This document shows, one piece after another, positions 52,035 through 64,000 of a DNA stretch of 64,000 nt; positions within the stretch are counted from its first letter, which is position 1; the number at the start of each line of letters is the position of its first letter. The stretch spans positions 18,229,409 to 18,293,408 of the forward strand of contig OW203765.1 of assembly GCA_934045905.1 (NCBI GenBank), given 5' to 3'. Made by a program: the position numbers and the translations under genes. Below the pieces are notes generated by a model. The model searched no databases, had not been told where the DNA came from, and saw only the letters and a program-made list of their open reading frames with translations. The DNA comes from Leuctra nigra (Eukaryota; Arthropoda; Insecta; Plecoptera; Leuctridae).

Positions 52035-53590
52035 CAGTAAAAACTATATTTCAAGAATTGATGTTGGTGCAAAAATTCATGATAGGTCAGAATGGGTTTT
52101 TATCTGTCGATAATTATCAGACACAAGTCGAGATATTATAAAATTAATTACACATAGTTGAAGGTTACTTACCTATCTAACATTTGTTTGGTTCTTCAAA
52201 CTCTATTAGAGTGTGATCGTGATCACACATATGTCTTAATTTTATTAATTTCCGTATTTCTAATCAATATGATCACTGTTATAACAAAACTCGTGTGTTT
52301 GTCACTGGTGAGAAAAATGCATTTTTATTTCAGGAATTAGCTTCACGGTACAGAATAGGGCCCGCAATTGACAGGGAATATGACAAAAAGTGCAATTCCT
52401 AGACCAAATTTCAATTAAAAAATGCTCCGCTCACATTGCTAAAGCAATTCATGCAATCTTTTTCACATCCATAGCACCAAAGATTTTCCACTGCCCGCGC
52501 TATAGGCTTTGTTTATACAGACGAATTAAATTTGTCTACAAAGGTAAACTTTATTATTGATGAGAGTTACTTGCTAATAAATTAATAATTGTTTGGTGCT
52601 TCAACCTTGTGATTACACACTTTACTTTATTTCATTAATTTCCGTATTTAAACTATTTAAACGTTTAAACTATAATTATGACAGTTATTAGATCAATAAA
52701 ATAAATTGTTTCCAAAGGTATTTTATTAACGAATAATAAATAATAGGTATCTCAAAAGTTGCGCTAAAGAAAAATTAAAAAAAATAACATATGTTCAATC
52801 ACATTTCTAATTACCAATTCATAAATATTTTTCGCATATTCTGAGAGGTTATTAATTGTGAAACAATATCAGAAACTTATGGTCAGCTATTTGACCCATC
52901 CCTACCTTTTCAGAGAGAGGGTAGTAGTGGGACTAATCATCCATTGTTTGACTTCCGTCGCTCGCGCTGACAGGTCGAGAGAAGGGGCGACGAGATCTTA
53001 ATCTCTGATTCTATGCAAAACTTGCATTTGCGGGGTTGATTAACTGGTCAGAGAGATGAGAAACATGACCACTCTCTAAGACGGTCTGAGCCGGACTGAA
53101 GTCAAAACCCCAAATTCACCGTTATTTTCAAAATGGCGGCCTTCAGAGAACCTTAACGACACGAAATTCCCTCATGTCTTCTCGTCTCGAAGAGAAATTA
53201 AACAAAACACACGAGTTTTTGACGATTTGTCCCAAAAGAGACTCGCGAGTCAACAATAAAGAACCGTGACAGATGCCAAGAAACTGCCGCAACTAATTGA
53301 TTAAGAAGATTAAGAAGGTTCGTCGTCTCGTTGTCAGTGAAATGACAATGAAGTCTTGAACACTCACATCAGCGCGTTTCTATCTATGCGGGAATAGTTG
53401 GGAAGTTGAGAGAACTTGCGCGAAAGTCTTGGAACTAAATTAACGTCATGAGTGATAGAGATAATGGAGATGCAATTGCAGAAACTTTCTAAGTCAATTG
53501 CACTCAGTAAAACATTTGTAAAACAAGGATAGATATCTAGAAATAAAATTGTAACTGAAATGTGTTAGAAACCAGATAGGTATCATATAA
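52035..53590. other. AT-rich non-coding stretch
   Basis: No recognisable exon or RNA gene. 53100-53160 has CAAAATGGCGGCC (YY1-like) within moderately GC-rich sequence. Confidence 0.4.
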
Positions 53591-53594
53591 TTTA

Positions 53595-54333
53595 CTAGGA
53601 AAACGCTCAGGGTACCGCGTTGATGAGCGATCACGGGTATGTTCAAATTCTCGAACCGGAAATGCGTACAGAAAGCACACAAAACATATCAATCCACAAT
53701 GAATTGAAATATGATCCACTCAATCAACGTATCTGCTTTCATGAAACGTGAAAATAGCATCTAAGCACCTTGGTACATATAGCAAATCAGATTGCAAATC
53801 TGGTGAAGGTAATTGAATTATAACCGAAATATTGTAATTTAATAAATTAAAAAGAACTTGTGAAAGTCCAAATGAAACGAAGAGTTTTAATCAATATCCA
53901 TAGTTCAAGAGCTGAGATATTCAGACTCAATTCAATTGGCACTGGAAAACATTTATTTCTATACTTCATTTCTGACAGCTATTAAAAATGTCAATAAGTT
54001 CATAGGTTCTAACTGATTGGGATGAAAATTTGTAAAATAAGAGATAATGTTGGTCTTACTGACCATGCAAAATATGAGTTTGATCAGATTTATCGAAGAC
54101 CATTTTCATTTTTCAACCTATCAGAAGACGTTTATTTAAATTTTAACCAATTAATGGATTTCAAAAAAATAAGGGTCTGCAAACAGAAAAGGTTGTCTCT
54201 ACGTGTGTGCAAAATTTCAGATTGATCGGTGGAACGATGCAACTTCTATTACTCCAGTTAGCAGCAAAAAAAATAATAAAAAATTAGGTCCGTGTCAAAA
54301 GAGTCAAAAGGAGTCTCTCGCGTCGCTCTCTCA
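53595..54333 (-). mobile_element. Helitron-like element, copy 4
   Basis: On the minus strand it starts TGAGAGAGCGACGCGAGAGA and ends GATCGCTCATCAACGCGGTA ... GAGCGTTTTCCTAG|TAAA. The AACGC/GCGTT hairpin stem is kept with a changed loop. It carries the phrase AATGTTGGTCTTACTGACCA and AATTTCAGATTGATCGGTGG. 739 bp, internally deleted relative to copy 1. Confidence 0.65.
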
Positions 54334-55566
54334 AAAATGTTTCAATAAATCTTGAAGTTCTGGACATATTAGTCTGAAAATGTTGAAAAACAAATCAAAT
54401 GTTTCTCCCGACAGCAAAGCAAACATTTGGTAGTTTTACTAAAAAGCTCATTAAAATTCGTTCAAAAGGCTACATTATATATAGTGAATTTTAAGCGTCT
54501 TCAGATGGTAAATTTTTGACAAGGTTTTCATTAATTATATGCGAACTACTTTTTGGAGTTTCCCCTAGAATTTTAAATCCAGATCACACAATTTAAATTT
54601 AGTCCGCAGTAAATTTAAAGCTCCAATGAATGGTTTTGACATGTTAAATTAACTTAAAACTTCGAGGCACATCCAAAGAATTACTTAAAAAGTTAAAACA
54701 TTTTATCTAAAAGTTAAGTAAAATAATATATCAAAAGTTAATTAGTTTTCTGTGGGCAACGTCGCCATTGGCGTATTTTAAAAAAAACATGTTACAAGTA
54801 ACATGGTAAAACACGACAGAGCTGAACTAACGAGCATGTTTCGCTCATATTGAGCTGGTTTACAAAATGACCTTTAACATTTGCTCTGTAATGTATGTTG
54901 TTTGAAATATAAAAGTTAGTTACCTACGTATAATTTTGCAAGTAACAGTTTTCCTGCAGACCGAATTAAAAATATTACAATGTCAGTTTTATTGGAGTAC
55001 CAACAATCAGCTTTATTGAAATATTAGGCAAAGTTCTGAAAATATGTGATAGTTAGGTTCATCAAAGACAAACAGTAGGTTTCAATTGCAAAAATAATAA
55101 AGTAAGCTAGTTTCAGTGTGGGCAGTTGTTGAAGGCATATAGTTTTGAAATAGAAATTCTACATACAAAAAACTGTTAAAACCATTTTGGCATATTATCT
55201 TGTTTTTTCCGAGAAAGAATACAATGCATAATTTGAAAGTGAGGGAATTGACCAATGTAGATCTCCTTTCCCCACTACGTCATAAAACAAAAGTCAATGT
55301 TTGGTCACTGACAGCTAACAGCTGTCAGTTACCAGCTAACAGCTGTTTCTTACAGAATTTAGCAGTTTTACAATCTACAAAATGCCATTAATAATAATAA
55401 TGCTTTAAACTATCTACTTGAATCTTGTTCAGTCTCAATTAACTTATTATCATAGAGGTAGGGCCATTTTAAGTTGACGAAACTATCCAGTGACAGAAGC
55501 ATTAAAAAGTAAAACGCTTTGGCAACATTCCTGGCAAAATATAATTTGTTTCGTTGTACCACTATA
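54334..55566. other. AT-rich non-coding stretch
   Basis: Nothing recognisable except ACAGCTAACAGCTGTCAGTT / ACCAGCTAACAGCTGTTTCT, a short local duplication at 55311-55350. Confidence 0.45.
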
Positions 55567-56669
55567 CCAGAAAAAAACACTCCGTGTAAAAAAGGCAGCC
55601 AAGTCTCTTTACTTAAAAAAAAATCAACACCGAAAAGGAGTGATATCAAAAAAGGAACCAAGTCAATGACATTTCCAAATATTTAATCGTATCTTTGAAA
55701 TAGAAGTATAAACACCGAGAAATACTTTACAAAAGGACTTGGCGCATCGTTTTTTTAAAGACATCATTCTATCCTAAAAGTGGAAAGATTATTAACAAGT
55801 AGGTACATATTCCTCTTTTTATTTGAGCCAGGATCTATGAATCAAGCTACTTTTGGTAATGGCTATTTTATAATTTTGTAATGGCGATAGAAGAAAGATG
55901 TCATGCTGTAATAGAAGTAATAATAAGGGAGGTAGAATTAAATAACAAGGAAGTGGGCTCATATATATTCTTATAGCACTGTTAATATGGTGATATTAGA
56001 AGGATATCTTTTCATAATTTGATCATGACTGAGGGAAATCATGAAAAGTTGTCAAATAATTACTAACTATTTATAGAACACTATTATATTATGGAAGTAT
56101 ATTATTATGGTATATATTATACCATTATATGGTATATATTATTATGGTTTTAATAGTTGTTCAATGTGACTTCACTGTGTACTTTGTGAAATGTATTGTT
56201 ATAAAATGTGGATTAATAGAAATGTATTTCATTGTGAGAAGGTGTAACGCATGAGACTTAATTATGTTGACCACGAAACAATAATATGAAGATAACTATT
56301 GTATATTTATTACAAATATAGGCAACAAGTTTCATCGCGTACATATTCAAATAGAAAATATTTTACAGTAGGTATGTAGGTATAATATGTAATTGAAAGT
56401 TGTGTCCCTATTATTCTAAAAATTCTAAATTACGGTTGTATATAAATGGCATATGCTTATGAATAGAAAAATGTCTTTAAAAAAACGATGCGCCAAGTCC
56501 TTTTGTAAAGTATTTCTCGGTGTTTATACTTCTATTTCAAAGATACGATTAAATATTTGGAAATGTCATTGACTTGGCTCCTTTTTTGATATCACTCCTT
56601 TTCGGTGTTGATTTTTTTTTTAAGTAAAGAGACTTGGCTGCCTTTTTTACACGGAGTGTTTTTTTCTGG
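55567..56669. mobile_element. Large inverted-repeat element, 197-bp arms
   Basis: 55567-55763 (from CCAGAAAAAAACACTCCGTG) is repeated inverted, almost without change, at 56472-56669. The 708-bp middle is AT-rich and contains a TATATTATTATGG-type local repeat at 56090-56155. No transposase frame. Near-identity of the arms suggests recent insertion or gene conversion. Confidence 0.85.
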
Positions 56670-56780
56670 GATATCACTTCTTTTGTTAGTTTATTCATAC
56701 AGCTTGTAGCACATGTCCGAGCAAGGACTAATTTCTTTAAAAAAATACGCCTCAACCGATTAGGATAGGTACTAAGAAAT

Positions 56781-57910
56781 TACAATCGGTCCAGCCGTTT
56801 TCGATATATTATAACGTCCCTTCCGGTTTTGAAATGGCGGCCGAAATTAATGTCGTCTTGAATTCATAATTATTAGTCCTACACATTTCCAAAATTTGGT
56901 TGCAATTGGTACAGCCGTTTTCGATATATGACGTCACTTCCGGTTTTGACAATGGCGGCCGAAAATAATGTCGTCTTTATTTCATAATTATATTAGTCCG
57001 ACATAATTCTAAAATTTGGTTGCAATCGGTACATCCGTTTTCGATATATGACGTCACTTCCGGTTTTAACAATGGCGGTCGAAATTAATGTCGTATTGAA
57101 TTCATAATTATAAGTCCTACACAATTCCAAAATTTAGTTGCAATCGGTACAGCCGTTTTCGTTATATGACGTCACTTCCGGTTTTAGAAAATGGCGGCCG
57201 AGAGCACTGCAACCTTGAATTTATAATTATTTACAATGTATGTTTACTAATTATCTATTTAAAAGTATAAAGTGGTGAATTAAGTGTCCTTTAGAATATT
57301 AATGACGTCATTTAGCATTTTTATGACGTCATTTCCGGTATAGGTAATAAGAAAACAATTAAGTTTTATCTAGTTGATACTTCATGAATGACCTTCTGAA
57401 TTCAATAGCGCTAATTTCCGTCAAATCGCTCATGCCGTTTTCAATATATGACGTCACTTCCGGTTTCATTTAGTGGTTCCTGCCGCCATTTCCGGTACCG
57501 TTAATTTGTATATTCATTTATCCCAATTGATTTTTCAAATAGATTGCAAAATGAATATACAGGACCTAGTTCAGTGGCAATCGGTACAGGCGTTTTCGAT
57601 GTATGACGTCACTTCCGGTTTCAGGAATGGCGGCCGAGAACACTGTGTATTGAAATTATAATTTTGTATTGTCTTTGTTACAATGTAAGATAATGATATG
57701 TGTATTTAAAGTATAATTTGATGAAATAAGCTAAATATTGCAAATGTATGACGCCACTTCCGGTTTAGAATATAAGAAAATTATATTTTAAAGTAACATA
57801 CTTCATATAGATGACCATCTAAATCGAATGGCGCTAATTTCGTTCTAATCGGTCCAGCCGTTTTTCATATATGACGTCACTTCCGGTTTAAAAATGGCGG
57901 CACAAAAAAT
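56781..57910 (+). repeat. Tandem array of CRE-ETS-YY1-like motif units
   Basis: At least nine copies of CGATATATGACGTCACTTCC then GGTTTT-n-AATGGCGGCCG, starting near 56813, 56929, 57049, 57167, 57323, 57449, 57604, 57749 and 57872. The first four are spaced about 118 bp apart with similar linkers (CATAATTATTAGTCCTACAC, AAAATTTGGTTGCAATCGGT). TGACGTCA is a CREB/ATF site, ACTTCCGG an ETS site and AANATGGCGGC a YY1 site. Probably part of a transposon: the upstream phrase ATCGGTACAGCCGTTTTCGA recalls other repeat phrases in the window. Confidence 0.85.
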
Positions 57911-58024
57911 CACAAGAGGCAAGGTATCATCAGACGCCAAAAGTGCACATGTGGTAAAAATTTCAGATCGATCGGTTTAGCCGTTTAGGCTGTGGCCCTG
58001 TCAACAATGTTTCCTGATATCTGA

Positions 58025-58053
58025 ATCATCATCATCATCATCATCATCATCAG
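58025..58053 (+). repeat. (ATC)n microsatellite
   Basis: About nine ATC units at the end of the motif array. Confidence 0.9.
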
Positions 58054-58652
58054 ATAGCTTTAAGAAGGGGTATAATTTCACTGTTTTCATGGCCCTCTAG
58101 CTCGCAAATGGCAAAACCTGTTGTTCCCAAATTTGGTATATGGGGTGGGGTGGGCCATAGCTCGAAATTAAGACATTTCACAACAATGTGAGATTTTCCA
58201 ATTTTAAGATCCAGTAGGCCGAAAATGCCATGTTGTTGCTTACAGTAAAAGTGTTTGGTCTGCTCCTCAGTTTATTAGGCATTTACGGTATGTTGAGTGA
58301 GTGTGAGTGTACAGTACGACTTGGCTGGGTGGAGCGACCGCTCCACTAGATTAATTGTCCAACATATCATCAAACATGATTTATATGAGTTTAAATATAT
58401 TGATTGTACTATTTCAAGAGGTAAATTAAACTATTAAACACGTGTGAGCTATTTCTTTGATCATTTTGAATTTCATTTGTCTGAATGAAAAATTGATATT
58501 TTCTAAGAACCCTGGAGTTACCATGGTAATACTTTTGTTTTTCATAAGGCAACGCCCACCTTCATTGGTCAATTGGATGAGATTATTGTCATTATTTTAT
58601 CACAAGAGTAATATAGGTACGAATGTTAACAGCTCTATAGAGACAAGTAATA

Positions 58653-59495
58653 CCGGGTGGCCCAATAAAAACGTCCAATGGGCGAGACACCGCTGTGAAG
58701 AAACTACTTAAGATATTAGTCTGAAATTTTCACAATTTATAAAAAGCATACCAACGTTTGATGCGTGAAAGTTTCAAAAACATTTATTTTGTAGGAAAAA
58801 AGTATCAGCTGTTCGAATTTGGTTGTCAAAAAATCGATTATACGGAGCTCAAAGAGTGCACATTCAGAAAAAGTCCAATGGCATGGGCATCCTTGATTTT
58901 CAACACTACTCATGATATCAGGCTGAAAATTCCAAATGTTATTCAAAACATATAACTATCTATTGTATAAAAATTTCAATAGATTAGAATCAGTGAAACG
59001 AAAGTTATGACCTCTTGAAGTTGAGCTTAAAAACAGGAAATTCGAAAGATAATTTCACCTCTAAAATTAACAGGTGAAACAAAACTTGAGAAATTATCTC
59101 TTTTGTATTCTGCTTTTTAAGCGCATATTCTAGATAACATAACTTTCGTATCATTGATTCAAATGAATTGAAATTTATACACAATCGAAAGTAATATATT
59201 TTGAATAACATATGCAATTTTCAGCTTGATATCGTCAGCTGTTTTAGGTAAACAGCGTCCTGGCCATTGGACATTTTCTGGACGTATTATTATTGGGCTC
59301 CGTATTAACGATTTTTCGACAACGAAATTCGAACAGCTGTAACTTTTTTCCTATAAAAGTTATGCTGTTAAAACTTTCACATATTAGACCATAGTATGTT
59401 TTGTATAATTGGTGTTTTTTTTTTCAGTCCGATATATGCAGTAGTTTCGCCACAGTGATGTCTCGCCAGTTGGACGTTTTTTTTGGGCCACCCGG
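58653..59495. mobile_element. Long-TIR element, CCGGGTGGCCCAA termini
   Basis: CCGGGTGGCCCAATAAAAAC then GTCCAATGGGCGAGACA at the left is mirrored at 59441-59495. Inner arms also match inverted (CAGCTGTTCGAATTTGGTTG at 58807 versus the inverse at about 59320-59340). The arms are thus over 190 bp in an 843-bp element. No transposase frame. Short ORFs inside are shadows of the arms. Confidence 0.8.
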
Positions 59496-59600
59496 GCCCT
59501 GATTCTATAACTCAATTGCGATCGCTTAGCAATTTCTTCCATAAGATTAACATGGCAATAATTGCTCAGCGGTCGCAATGCGAGTTATAGAATCAGGGCC
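59496..59600. mobile_element. Short MITE abutting the previous element
   Basis: GGCCCTGATTCTATAACTCA at the left is mirrored by GCGAGTTATAGAATCAGGGC at the right. ATTGCGATCGCTTAGCAA inside pairs with TTGCTCAGCGGTCGCAAT. It lies directly at the outer end of the neighbouring long-TIR element. Confidence 0.8.
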
Positions 59601-59680
59601 CCGGTATAACTGCTATATTCATTTACACCTTTAAATAATATACGATTACATTTCTAAAGTTCATGAACTGAAATGCCATC

Positions 59681-59880
59681 NNNNNNNNNNNNNNNNNNNN
59701 NNNNNNNNNNNNNNNNNNNNNNNNNNNNNNNNNNNNNNNNNNNNNNNNNNNNNNNNNNNNNNNNNNNNNNNNNNNNNNNNNNNNNNNNNNNNNNNNNNNN
59801 NNNNNNNNNNNNNNNNNNNNNNNNNNNNNNNNNNNNNNNNNNNNNNNNNNNNNNNNNNNNNNNNNNNNNNNNNNNNNNNN
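59681..59880. other. Assembly gap (200 N)
   Basis: Exactly 200 undetermined bases, probably a placeholder length. Frames crossing it are meaningless. Confidence 0.99.
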
Positions 59881-60668
59881 TTATCTACGCAGAAAAGAAC
59901 TGCGAAAATAACTTATTAGATGATTTTACTTCCTTGCACCTAAATATTCTCAAATCAAGACCTGAAGTTTAAGGAAATCCTATGAGTTGCCAAGAACAGC
60001 AAACTTTAATCTAATAAAAGGGCACATATGCATCACAAACCTGACACAATTTTGCCAACAAAACATGCGCTCTTTCTTCACCTTTCCAACGAAATGTTGA
60101 GATATTAATTATATCCACTATTATGAATGTAATATTTAAAATAACAGCACTGGGTTTTGACAGCTTTCAAACGCGTACGTATACACGATAATTGTGTTGT
60201 TCTTATTATAAAACCACTGCAAAATTAAATAATATTGTCTGCAAATATTGATAAGCTCCAGTATGCAGTGAATTTCCTTCATAAATCACCTTGGATTACT
60301 CAGCATGAACGATGTAAGGTATGTATTCATAGGTAACTATTTCTTTTGATCGGATGTAGAGAAATAAAGCCACGTGATATGCATTGGCCTTAATGTTGAT
60401 TGACTTGGTAGTTTTATTTCTTGATAATTTTTAATGAAAACTGTGCAGTTGTTGCCTGCGGGAAAACTAAAAAATTATTCTATTACAAAATACCGTTGAT
60501 TAAAACGGTTAAGTTACACTTGACATAACAACTATGTCACCAACATGGCTGCCGCGCAAATCAAATCAGGTATACTTTGTAGCTCGTGCAAAATAAGAAT
60601 AGCTGTGAATACAATATAACTTCGTTTTTGTTTAGTCGATAAATCCCTACCATCTTTCTCACCCCCCC

Positions 60669-60716
<48 letters not shown>

Positions 60717-63627
60717 ATCGAGGTCAACTCAGCATGAATAGTCCTAGGATTAATAGTCTACGACGCAAGGAAATATGACGTGTATTAACAAAGATGGCCG
60801 CCGGCATCGTCGCTTTGCTCCTATTCAACGGAGGGATATTAGAAAAGATTTTCGCAAACAATCACGCCGTTTCTAAAGCCGCCAACCAATGAAAACTCAC
60901 GGAAATGGAGCATCACCTTGACCTGGAAAAGCGTTGGAAAAGTGTTTCGAAATGTGTGAGAGAAAAGTTGGCTGATGTAATTGGAAAATTTATCATTCGT
61001 TCTAGCAGGAGATTTGGGACGTAATGCGATGTTCAGGATCTGGCCAATCTGTTATAGTTTCAGTGAGAGAATTTGAAATATCTGTCAGAGGAAATTCACT
61101 TTGGCTGCGTGATTCAGCTATGAAAAGTTTCACAACTATTTTATTACCGCAGCCAGGTCGATATTTGCTTATGTACAACAGAATATATTAATCTCTTTTC
61201 TTTGTTACAAAATATGGAAATTGTAAAACAAAATGGTGAAATAATTATAGCGTGAAAACTGCCTCAAACTACATTTTATGAAATTGCGAAATAATCGTGT
61301 TTGCAAAACTAATGTATCCTAGTTCAATGTTGATCTATGTTTAATTAATCATTTATATTCAAATATTTACGTAGTTTTCACACCAAGCTGAATACATTCT
61401 ACAAGTTTATTCAATTTGCATAATCCACCAAACTCAAATTTGTCTGTGTGTTTATTGTTTAATATTACATTAGATGATTAACAGTGAAGGGTCAGAGCAC
61501 ACAATTTTTCTAAAGTTATCAAATTTTTATTCGCATCAAAATTAATTTTCAGGTAAAGTTCTTAACTAATTAAAAGGTTAACAGATTTTCGTACCCATCA
61601 TCCCATTATATAACGTAATATTATATGCTGAGTACCTCATAACTATTATAATTAAACATTATGATCAAAACTACTATCAAATTATCAAAGTTTTCAACTT
61701 TTAAACACTATCACAAGTAATTTGTTTCCTGGTCTCGAACCAAGTAACTCCAGTGCACTGTTTCGAGTAATCTATTAGGTGGTGATAATTCACTCCACCG
61801 TGCTTCGATTTCAACTTTTTATATGCATTTTCTCGTGCCCACGTTCCCAGTGATTTACACACGCGACAATGTAGCCAACCTAACGTCATGTAATTTGTAA
61901 CTAGTTCTCTTTTTTTCACACGTTGTATTTGGAACCGAATCGATTCTTCTACTCGATGGCTTCGAGGGAAATTAGACGTTATATCAATAAACGAGAAAGT
62001 AATTTTCTTTTTTTCCCACTCTGACAATTGGACGGTTGCGTGACGGTGAACGATTGGCTGGAATTAACTGTGGTTTTTGTAACGAGAGAGCTGGTGTTAA
62101 ATCGCTGGATCGTTGGTATTTAATCAGTCGTCCACTTTTCACCGGCAAACGAGTTCAATCTTGTTTCGAGGTCTAATAACGAGTTCTCGTTTTTCATTAG
62201 GCCTCGTTTATAGCTGATTAGAGAATCAGTGGAATTCTATTTCAGTTTTAGTTCATGCCATTCAGAATTATGAGAGATTTGAAAAATATTTTAAGTCCAA
62301 AAATATTGTGTTAGTTAAAAAAATATCTGATTGTTTTTCTGATTGCCTTGGGTTGAGAAAGATGGTAGTATTTATTTTGTGTAGTAGTTACGAAATTAAA
62401 ACCCCTAATATATATTTTTTCTATATCGTAACATTATATTATATTTTTATTCTTTAAATATTTGGTCAGTAAACAAATATACATACAAGCAACTGCATTA
62501 TTTAAATAGCATCCAGGATAATAACCTGACGCATCAGTTACAACTACTCGTATGTGATGCGTATGTGATGCGTATATGAAACATTTTCAGAATAGTTTTT
62601 AACCAATGACTTCTTTAGGTTCCTTCGCTGGACTTTGCAGCGTTTTGTTCTCTCGCCGTTATTCTCTCGTAGGCTGAGCTAGCGTGTAAAAATCGGCTAG
62701 TGGTTGGCTGAATTTTGTCACATTTTTAATATGCTTGTACTACGTCGTCTTCAAGAATTGTTCAGCTTTATTAAAAATACAGTCGTTATAATGAATTTTA
62801 TAAACCATTTGATATTACACTCAAAATTTGATTTTAACTCATGGTTTTATACAATAGCCAACCAAACAGTCATCATTCCGCAACAATAGGGCGCGTCAAA
62901 GATAGGACGATAATTTTGTCCGCCGTAAGCGTCATGAGCGTTTTGTGGGAAAGTGTTTCATCTTTATTCTGAAATTCTTTGGTTTCCAGTATCTTTGGAT
63001 TACACCCAGCTGATTTTGTTGACAGCTTGACAACTGACAGTTCAAACCTCTGTAGTTAAAAATAGTCGTTCAAAAGTAATTCCACGCCTAGTAAATAATC
63101 ATTGAAAGTTCCATTGTTACCCTAAAGTCATTGGAAAACATCAGTGTGACTGTGAGTAGAAAACTATTATTAACAAGGAAATAACGTGGTTATTAGACTA
63201 AAACCGCAATTTTTCAAATGAAAGTCACCGCCGCCTTAATAGTTGACTGACAAACAGCCCGCTAATCTTACCAACTTGCTTTTTCCCACAAAATGCATTG
63301 TGCTGCTATCTGCTGGTTGTTTCGCTTTGCACATGCCCTCGCTATCAAATTCACTTTACTAATTACACACAATATGACATTTACAATTAATTCGAATTCT
63401 GTATTTAAATAAACTTCGTCTGCTTTTGATGAAATTATGCACGATTAAAACAAATCCCTCCATGTTGTTTATGAATTACTCGTGCTCTGGATGTGATGTA
63501 ATATCAATTATTCTGTACTAATGCCGGTAGTTGTTTGGTAACGAGCTTCCTGATTGAGTCATAAGCCTGATTAATTGAATAATAAGCCGCTAATAGATGT
63601 GATGGAGTGTGAACGTATCTCTGCGGC
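59881..63627. other. Gene-poor stretch
   Basis: No recognisable exon. Items seen: AAGATGGCCGCC (YY1-like) near 60792 in a GC-richer patch; TTTTCAGGTAAAG near 61550, a weak acceptor-donor juxtaposition; a 108-codon minus-strand frame at 61701-62027, lysine/arginine-rich and unassigned; and GTATGTGATGC repeated at about 62550-62575. Confidence 0.4.
60662..60711 (+). repeat. Poly-C followed by (CT)n
   Basis: 18 C then about 16 CT units. Confidence 0.95.
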
Positions 63628-63850
63628 ATTTCAATTCATCTAATTACGAACTCATTGGCGACTCAACTGATCTAATCACCAGCTCATTGGCGATTTCAAC
63701 TGATCTAATTACCAACTCATTGGCGACTCAACTGATCTAATCACCAACTCATTGATGATTTCAAATGATCTAATCATCAAATCATTGGTGATTTCAAATG
63801 ATCCGATCACCAAATCATTGGCGATTTTACCTGATCTCATCACGAAACAA
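63628..63850 (+). repeat. 32-33 bp minisatellite (six to seven units)
   Basis: Units of the form CTCATTGGCGATTTCAACTG then ATCTAATCACCAA, diverging toward the right (ATCATTGGTGATTTCAAATG). The length alternates between 32 and 33 bp, through GACTC versus GATTTC. GATC words recur once per unit. Confidence 0.9.
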
Positions 63851-64000
63851 TGACAGCCGGGGGTTGTTTTGGTTCGTTAAGCGGAGTCGATATTTGCAAT
63901 CAATCATACCGATTAGTGGTTTCATGATTTAAAATTACTGAATATTCTTCTCTGTGGGCAGTTTGAAACAATGAACGGAATTTTGATTAAATCGAATCAA

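Noticed and set aside
59673..59972. 99-codon ORF across the N run
   Set aside because: Most of it is undetermined sequence.
61538..61560. Possible third recursive splice site (TTTTCAG|GTAAAG)
   Set aside because: The upstream tract is A-rich and the donor deviates from GTRAGT; indistinguishable from chance.
61701..62027. 108-codon minus-strand ORF
   Set aside because: No family resemblance; kept only as a note in the surrounding block.

Overview
The window looks like AT-rich insect nuclear DNA, probably hemipteran. The order is inferred from general texture; insect or other protostome is inferred from the innexin gene, short GT-AG introns and dense miniature transposons. All four protein-coding genes lie in the first 28 kb, and each was rebuilt exon by exon from splice signals and family motifs. 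They are the 3' part of an alkyl-DHAP synthase gene (AGPS, + strand, 3750-10756, six exons, 5' end outside the window); a single-exon Hikeshi gene (- strand, 13072-13671); BUD31 (+ strand, 13923-16636, four exons, complete at 144 aa); and an innexin (- strand, 27874 down to 16936, five exons, complete at 395 aa). Hikeshi and BUD31 are head to head across 251 bp. BUD31 and the innexin are tail to tail, and their 3' UTRs probably overlap. No operon-like or pathway link joins the four: AGPS is peroxisomal ether-lipid synthesis, Hikeshi is HSP70 nuclear import, BUD31 is splicing, and the innexin forms gap junctions. The most striking structure is a minisatellite of about 2.6 kb (22213-24837; 54-bp unit, about 48 copies) that fills the 3' end of innexin intron 1 and touches the exon 2 splice acceptor. 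Each unit is a diverged copy of that acceptor plus the first codons of exon 2. It repeats an 18-residue open frame, and the unit next to the exon is in frame with the first extracellular loop of the channel. From 28 kb to the end I can support no protein-coding gene. The region is a mosaic of AT-rich DNA, CpG-rich patches and non-autonomous transposons, with two sequences resembling recursive splice sites (about 46868 on - and 49280 on +) that would fit a very long intron. The repeats include: Helitron-like elements with a conserved 3' hairpin and CTAG|T end (about 2572-3465, 19735-20623, 32807-34325, 53595-54333, plus fragments); several MITE families; large fold-back elements (18915-19310, 35612-35810, 55567-56669, 58653-59495); a nested inverted CpG-rich repeat (44153-44660); a roughly 118-bp array in which each unit joins CRE-, ETS- and YY1-like motifs (56781-57910); and a 33-bp minisatellite at the right end. 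Positions 59681-59880 are an assembly gap.
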